In this document: positions 60,306-64,000 of the stretch, piece after piece
Position numbering within the stretch: position 1 is the first letter of the stretch
Layout: every line of letters starts with the position of its first letter
NCBI RefSeq assembly: GCF_018881575.1
Contig: NZ_JACVQB010000001.1
Coordinates: 234,986-298,985 of the forward strand
DNA length: 64,000 nt
Reading direction: 5' to 3'
DNA from: Polynucleobacter sp. UK-Kesae-W10
Lineage (GTDB): Bacteria > Pseudomonadota > Gammaproteobacteria > Burkholderiales > Burkholderiaceae
Notes under the pieces: model-generated
Database searches by the model: none
What the model was told of the DNA's origin: nothing
What the model saw: the letters and a program-made list of their open reading frames with translations, nothing else
Made by a program: the position numbers and the translations under genes

Positions 60306-60611
60306 GTGGCAAAACTATCCCTAATTGAGCGCGAGAATAAGCGCGCAAAAACTGTAGAGAAGTACGCTGCCAAGCGTGCTGAACTCAAAGCGATCATTGC
60401 TGATCAATCACGCAGCGATGAAGAGCGCTATGAAGCTCGCTTGAAGCTACAGGCACTTCCACGTAACGCAAGCCCGATTCGTCAAAGAAATCGTTGTTCA
60501 TTAACCGGTCGCCCACGTGGCACATTCCGTAAATTCGGTTTGGCTCGTAGCAAGATTCGTGAAATCGCCTTCCGTGGCGAAATCCCCGGTTTAACCAAGG
60601 CCAGCTGGTAA
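60306..60611 (+). CDS. rpsN: 30S ribosomal protein S14
   Basis: 101 residues starting at GTG 60306. It is the long zinc-free form: no CxxC pairs, and [21 protein letters not shown] instead. Confidence 0.96.
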   Translation: MAKLSLIERENKRAKTVEKYAAKRAELKAIIADQSRSDEERYEARLKLQALPRNASPIRQRNRCSLTGRPRGTFRKFGLARSKIREIAFRGEIPGLTKASW

Positions 60612-60635
60612 GCGGCGAAAGAATTAGGAGAACTC

Positions 60636-61031
60636 ATGAGTATCAGCGATCCAATCGCCGACATGTTGACCCGGATCCGCAATGCGCAAGCAGTGCAGAA
60701 ACCACTAGTCACTATGCCGTCGTCAAAAGTAAAAGTAGCCATCGCAAAAGTGTTGCAAGATGAAGGCTATATTGAAAGTTTCGAAATCAAAGGTGAGGCA
60801 GCTAAGCCAGTGCTCCACATTGATCTCAAATACTATGCAGGCCGTCCTGTTATCGAGCGTATCGACCGTGTATCTACACCAAGTCTGCGTATCTATAAAG
60901 GCCGTCATGACATTCCAGAAGTAATGAATGGCTTGGGCATTGCAATTATTTCAACCCCTCAAGGCGTAATGACAGACCGTAAAGCACGTGCAACAGGCGT
61001 GGGCGGCGAAGTTATTTGCTACGTAGCTTAA
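60636..61031 (+). CDS. rpsH: 30S ribosomal protein S8
   Basis: 131 residues. [14 protein letters not shown] at the start and [20 protein letters not shown] at the end. S8 is the usual autogenous repressor of the spc operon. TTAGGAG precedes the ATG. Confidence 0.98.
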   Translation: MSISDPIADMLTRIRNAQAVQKPLVTMPSSKVKVAIAKVLQDEGYIESFEIKGEAAKPVLHIDLKYYAGRPVIERIDRVSTPSLRIYKGRHDIPEVMNGLGIAIISTPQGVMTDRKARATGVGGEVICYVA

Positions 61032-61041
61032 GGAGCGAAAT

Positions 61042-61575
61042 ATGTCCCGCGTAGGTAAATCACCAATTCCAGTTCCTAAGGGCGCTGAGATCAGCATCAA
61101 CGGTGCAAACATTACTGTTAAAGGTCCATTGGGCACTTTGACACATAACTTGCATCCTTCTGTTGGTTTGAAACAAGAAGATGGCGTATTGACAGTTGTT
61201 TTAAACAACGACTCACCAGAAGCTGGTGCTCAGTCAGGTACAGCCCGTGCATTGGTTAACAACATGGTTGTTGGCGTAACTACTGGCTTTGAGCGCAAGC
61301 TCAGCTTGGTAGGCGTTGGTTACCGTGCTGCTGCTCAAGGCGAAACATTGAAGTTACAACTAGGTTTCTCACACGACATTATTTACAACCTGCCAAAGGG
61401 CGTAAAGGCAGAGACTCCTACTCAAACTGAAATCATCATTAAAGGCTCCAACAAGCAGCAAGTTGGCCAGGTCGCAGCTGAAGTTCGCGCATATCGTTCA
61501 CCAGAGCCATACAAAGGCAAGGGTGTTCGCTACGTGGATGAGGTTGTGCATCTGAAAGAAACTAAGAAGAAGTAA
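61042..61575 (+). CDS. rplF: 50S ribosomal protein L6
   Basis: 177 residues. [16 protein letters not shown] start and [15 protein letters not shown] end. Near the sarcin-ricin loop. Confidence 0.98.
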   Translation: MSRVGKSPIPVPKGAEISINGANITVKGPLGTLTHNLHPSVGLKQEDGVLTVVLNNDSPEAGAQSGTARALVNNMVVGVTTGFERKLSLVGVGYRAAAQGETLKLQLGFSHDIIYNLPKGVKAETPTQTEIIIKGSNKQQVGQVAAEVRAYRSPEPYKGKGVRYVDEVVHLKETKKK

Positions 61576-61588
61576 GCGAGATTAGAAA

Positions 61589-61942
61589 ATGAATAAAGAC
61601 GAATCCAGACAAAGACGTGCTCGGCAGACTCGTATTCGCATTGCTGAAGCTCAAGCAAATCGCTTAACAGTTATCCGTAGCAACTCACACATTTCTGCAC
61701 AGGTATACAGCCCATGCGGAACCAAAGTTGTAGCAGCTGCTTCAACAATGGAAAAAGATTTGCGCCAAGCGATCAAAAACGGCGGCAATGCAGATGCTGC
61801 TGCACAAATTGGCAAATTAGTTGCTGAGCGTGCAGTGAAAGCAGGTGTTGTTGATGTTGCTTTTGATCGTTCCGGTCATCGTTACCACGGCCGTATTAAG
61901 GCCTTAGCTGAAGCTGCGCGTGAAGCCGGCCTGAAGTTCTAA
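61589..61942 (+). CDS. rplR: 50S ribosomal protein L18
   Basis: 117 residues. [16 protein letters not shown] and [26 protein letters not shown] are conserved. Binds 5S rRNA together with L5. Confidence 0.98.
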   Translation: MNKDESRQRRARQTRIRIAEAQANRLTVIRSNSHISAQVYSPCGTKVVAAASTMEKDLRQAIKNGGNADAAAQIGKLVAERAVKAGVVDVAFDRSGHRYHGRIKALAEAAREAGLKF

Positions 61943-61960
61943 TAGGGTTTAGGAAAAAAC

Positions 61961-62479
61961 ATGGCAAAAATGCAAACTAAGATGCAAAACGAAGAGCGTG
62001 ATGATGGTCTTCGCGAGAAGATGATCGCTGTTAATCGTGTAACTAAAGTGGTTAAGGGTGGTCGTATTCTCGGCTTCGCTGCACTCACAGTAGTTGGCGA
62101 TGGCGATGGCCGCATCGGCATGGGTAAAGGTAAATCCAAAGAAGTTCCAGTTGCTGTTCAAAAAGCAATGGACGAAGCTCGTCGCAAGATGATCAAAGTT
62201 TCCTTGCGTAAAGGCACTTTGCAACACACTGTTACTGGTCAGCATGGCGCTTCACGCGTTTTGATCTCACCAGCTAAAGACGGTACTGGAATTATTGCTG
62301 GTGGACCAATGCGCGCGATTTTCGACGTGATGGGTGTAACGAACGTTGTTGCTAAGTCCCTCGGTTCTACAAACCCGTACAACTTGGTTCGTGCAACGAT
62401 TGATGGTTTGAGCAAGATGAGTACTCCTGCTGAAATTGCTGCTAAGCGCGGTAAGTCAGTTGAAGAGATTCTCGGCTAA
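61961..62479 (+). CDS. rpsE: 30S ribosomal protein S5
   Basis: 172 residues. Double-stranded RNA-binding N-terminal domain ([18 protein letters not shown]) and the C-terminal [16 protein letters not shown]. Decoding-fidelity protein with S4 and S12. Confidence 0.98.
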   Translation: MAKMQTKMQNEERDDGLREKMIAVNRVTKVVKGGRILGFAALTVVGDGDGRIGMGKGKSKEVPVAVQKAMDEARRKMIKVSLRKGTLQHTVTGQHGASRVLISPAKDGTGIIAGGPMRAIFDVMGVTNVVAKSLGSTNPYNLVRATIDGLSKMSTPAEIAAKRGKSVEEILG

Positions 62480-62503
62480 GACCAAAAGATTAGGAATCTA
62501 CAA

Positions 62504-62692
62504 ATGACAACATCAAACTCCAAAGTCAAACTGCAATTAGTTCGCAGCTTGATCGGTACACGCGAAAGCCATCGTGCAACTGTACGTGGCTTAGGCCTTG
62601 GTCGTATCAATTCTGTTTCTGAATTGGAAGACACACCAGCTGTTCGCGGCATGATTAATAAAGTTTCTTATCTAGTTAAAGTCATTGGCTAA
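62504..62692 (+). CDS. rpmD: 50S ribosomal protein L30
   Basis: 62 residues. [23 protein letters not shown] is the family pattern. Lies between rpsE and rplO. Confidence 0.95.
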   Translation: MTTSNSKVKLQLVRSLIGTRESHRATVRGLGLGRINSVSELEDTPAVRGMINKVSYLVKVIG

Positions 62693-62719
62693 TAACTAGC
62701 AAGTAAATAGGCGAAGAAT

Positions 62720-63160
62720 ATGCAACTCAACACAATTAAACCTGCAGAAGGCTCCAAGAAAAACCGTCGTCGCGTTGGTCGCGGCATTGGTTCTGGACTT
62801 GGTAAAACTGCTGGCCGTGGTCACAAAGGTCAAAAGTCCCGTTCTGGTGGATTCCACAAAGTTGGATTCGAAGGCGGTCAGATGCCGATGTATCGTCGTT
62901 TACCAAAACGTGGTTTCGTGTCATTGACACGTCGCCATGTTGGTCAAATCACTTTGAATGACTTAGCAAAAATCAACTTGCCAGAAGTGGACTTACTGGT
63001 ATTGAAGGCTCACGGCTTTGCTGGCGAGCAAATCAATGCAGTGAAGGTTATCAAAACTGGCGAACTCAAGATTGCTGTAACCCTCAAGGGAATCACAGCT
63101 ACTGCCGGCGCAAAAGCAGCTATTGAAGCAGCTGGCGGCAAATTGGTTGAGTTGGCCTAA
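62720..63160 (+). CDS. rplO: 50S ribosomal protein L15
   Basis: 146 residues. Starts with the Gly/Arg-rich extended loop ([31 protein letters not shown]). The C-terminal globular domain is standard. Confidence 0.98.
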   Translation: MQLNTIKPAEGSKKNRRRVGRGIGSGLGKTAGRGHKGQKSRSGGFHKVGFEGGQMPMYRRLPKRGFVSLTRRHVGQITLNDLAKINLPEVDLLVLKAHGFAGEQINAVKVIKTGELKIAVTLKGITATAGAKAAIEAAGGKLVELA

Positions 63161-63178
63161 TAGGTTTATTCGGTAAAT

Positions 63179-64000
63179 ATGGCATTAGCACCTACCAATA
63201 GCGCAAGCACTGCAACAGCAGGAGGCAAGTTCGGCGATCTTCGTCGTCGCTTGGTATTCCTGGTGTTGGCTTTGCTCGTCTATCGCTTGGGTGCTCACAT
63301 CCCCGTTCCTGGCATTGATCCAGATCAGTTGGCTCAATTGTTTGCGGGTCAAAAAGATGGCATCTTGGGCATGTTTAACTTGTTCTCAGGTGGCGCGTTG
63401 TCTCGCTTTACCGTATTTGCTTTGGGAATCATGCCTTACATTTCTGCATCGATCATCATGCAGTTAATGACCATTGTTGTGCCTTCCCTGGAGTCCTTGA
63501 AAAAGGAAGGCCAAGCAGGCCAGCGCAAGATTACGCAATACACACGCTACGGCACAGTGTTCTTGGCTACTTTTCAGGCATTGGGTATTTCTGTTGCACT
63601 TCAAGCGCAACCAGGTTTGGTCATTAATCCAGGCTTGATGTTTGAGTTAAACACAGTCGTCACTCTAGTAACTGGCACGATGTTCTTGATGTGGTTGGGC
63701 GAGCAAATTACTGAGCGTGGTCTTGGTAACGGCATCTCCATCATTATTTTCGGCGGTATTGTTTCTGGTTTGCCAAATGCCTTGGCGAGCTTGTTAGAGC
63801 TGGTACGTACAGGCTCCATGAATATCATCTCTGCGCTCTTGATCGTTGTGATCGTTGTAGCAGTAACTTATTTTGTTGTATTTGTAGAGCGTGGTCAGCG
63901 CCGTATTTTGGTGAACTACGCTAAGCGTCAAGTTGGTAACAAGATTTATGGCGGTCAATCTTCATACTTCCCATTGAAGTTGAATATGGCTGGCGTTATC
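63179..64000 (+). CDS. secY: Preprotein translocase SecY (3' end outside window)
   Basis: Starts at ATG 63179, 18 bases after rplO; 274 codons are visible, about 60% of the usual 440. [24 protein letters not shown] (helix 1) and the plug-region [32 protein letters not shown] are clear, followed by further helices. Central pore of the SecYEG channel. The window cuts the gene in mid-frame. Confidence 0.97.
   Translation, partial: MALAPTNSASTATAGGKFGDLRRRLVFLVLALLVYRLGAHIPVPGIDPDQLAQLFAGQKDGILGMFNLFSGGALSRFTVFALGIMPYISASIIMQLMTIVVPSLESLKKEGQAGQRKITQYTRYGTVFLATFQALGISVALQAQPGLVINPGLMFELNTVVTLVTGTMFLMWLGEQITERGLGNGISIIIFGGIVSGLPNALASLLELVRTGSMNIISALLIVVIVVAVTYFVVFVERGQRRILVNYAKRQVGNKIYGGQSSYFPLKLNMAGVI

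Overview
The window reads as a stretch of core chromosome from a betaproteobacterium of the family Burkholderiaceae, most likely Polynucleobacter or a close relative. This rests on the 16S rRNA sequence, the order of the housekeeping genes, the moderate GC content and the family resemblance of the proteins; it is inference, because no database could be searched. It begins inside gyrB, so dnaA and dnaN probably lie just to the left. Nearly all genes are on the + strand, apart from a mixed-strand block at 22.7-29.4 kb. I see no prophage, insertion sequence, CRISPR array or genomic island.

Layout. 0-2 kb: 3' end of gyrB, a SET-domain protein and a DUF3717-type small protein. 2.1-6.7 kb: a five-gene branched-chain-amino-acid-type ABC importer (two ATPases, periplasmic binding protein, two permeases). 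6.8-7.6 kb: a TSUP-family membrane protein. 7.6-12 kb: mnmG-rsmG-parA-parB, with one perfect 16-bp parS palindrome in the mnmG promoter and a second inside the mnmG coding sequence. 12-19.2 kb: the complete F1Fo ATP synthase operon atpIBEFHAGDC, followed by hemE, a DnaA-box-containing gap, and priA. 22.7-29.4 kb: gcvH, a metallo-beta-lactamase-fold hydrolase, a small four-cysteine protein, a fatty acid desaturase, tRNA-Arg, two c-type cytochromes, rsmI, diaA, a BON-domain lipoprotein and a GNAT acetyltransferase.

29.6-35 kb: a complete rRNA operon (16S, tRNA-Ile, tRNA-Ala, 23S, 5S) with a strong promoter, boxA elements, RNase III-type processing stems and a terminator. 35-36.7 kb: tRNA-Tyr, -Gly and -Thr, the first tuf, and tRNA-Trp. 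36.7-48.9 kb: secE-nusG-rplKAJL-rpoBC. 49-53.4 kb: the str cluster rpsL-rpsG-fusA-tuf (second, identical copy). 53.5-64 kb: the S10 and spc clusters, rpsJ to secY (truncated by the window end).

The genes form the translation, transcription, energy and chromosome-segregation core of a fast-transcribed, origin-proximal region. The most interesting signals are regulatory rather than new genes: the parS pair near parAB, competing hairpins between rplL and rpoB, an L10-type leader with a terminator-like hairpin before rplJ, terminator-plus-TAGAAT-promoter modules that cut the str/S10/spc array into units, and a Walker A lysine-to-arginine change in one ABC ATPase. I did not find a convincing undescribed multi-gene system here.
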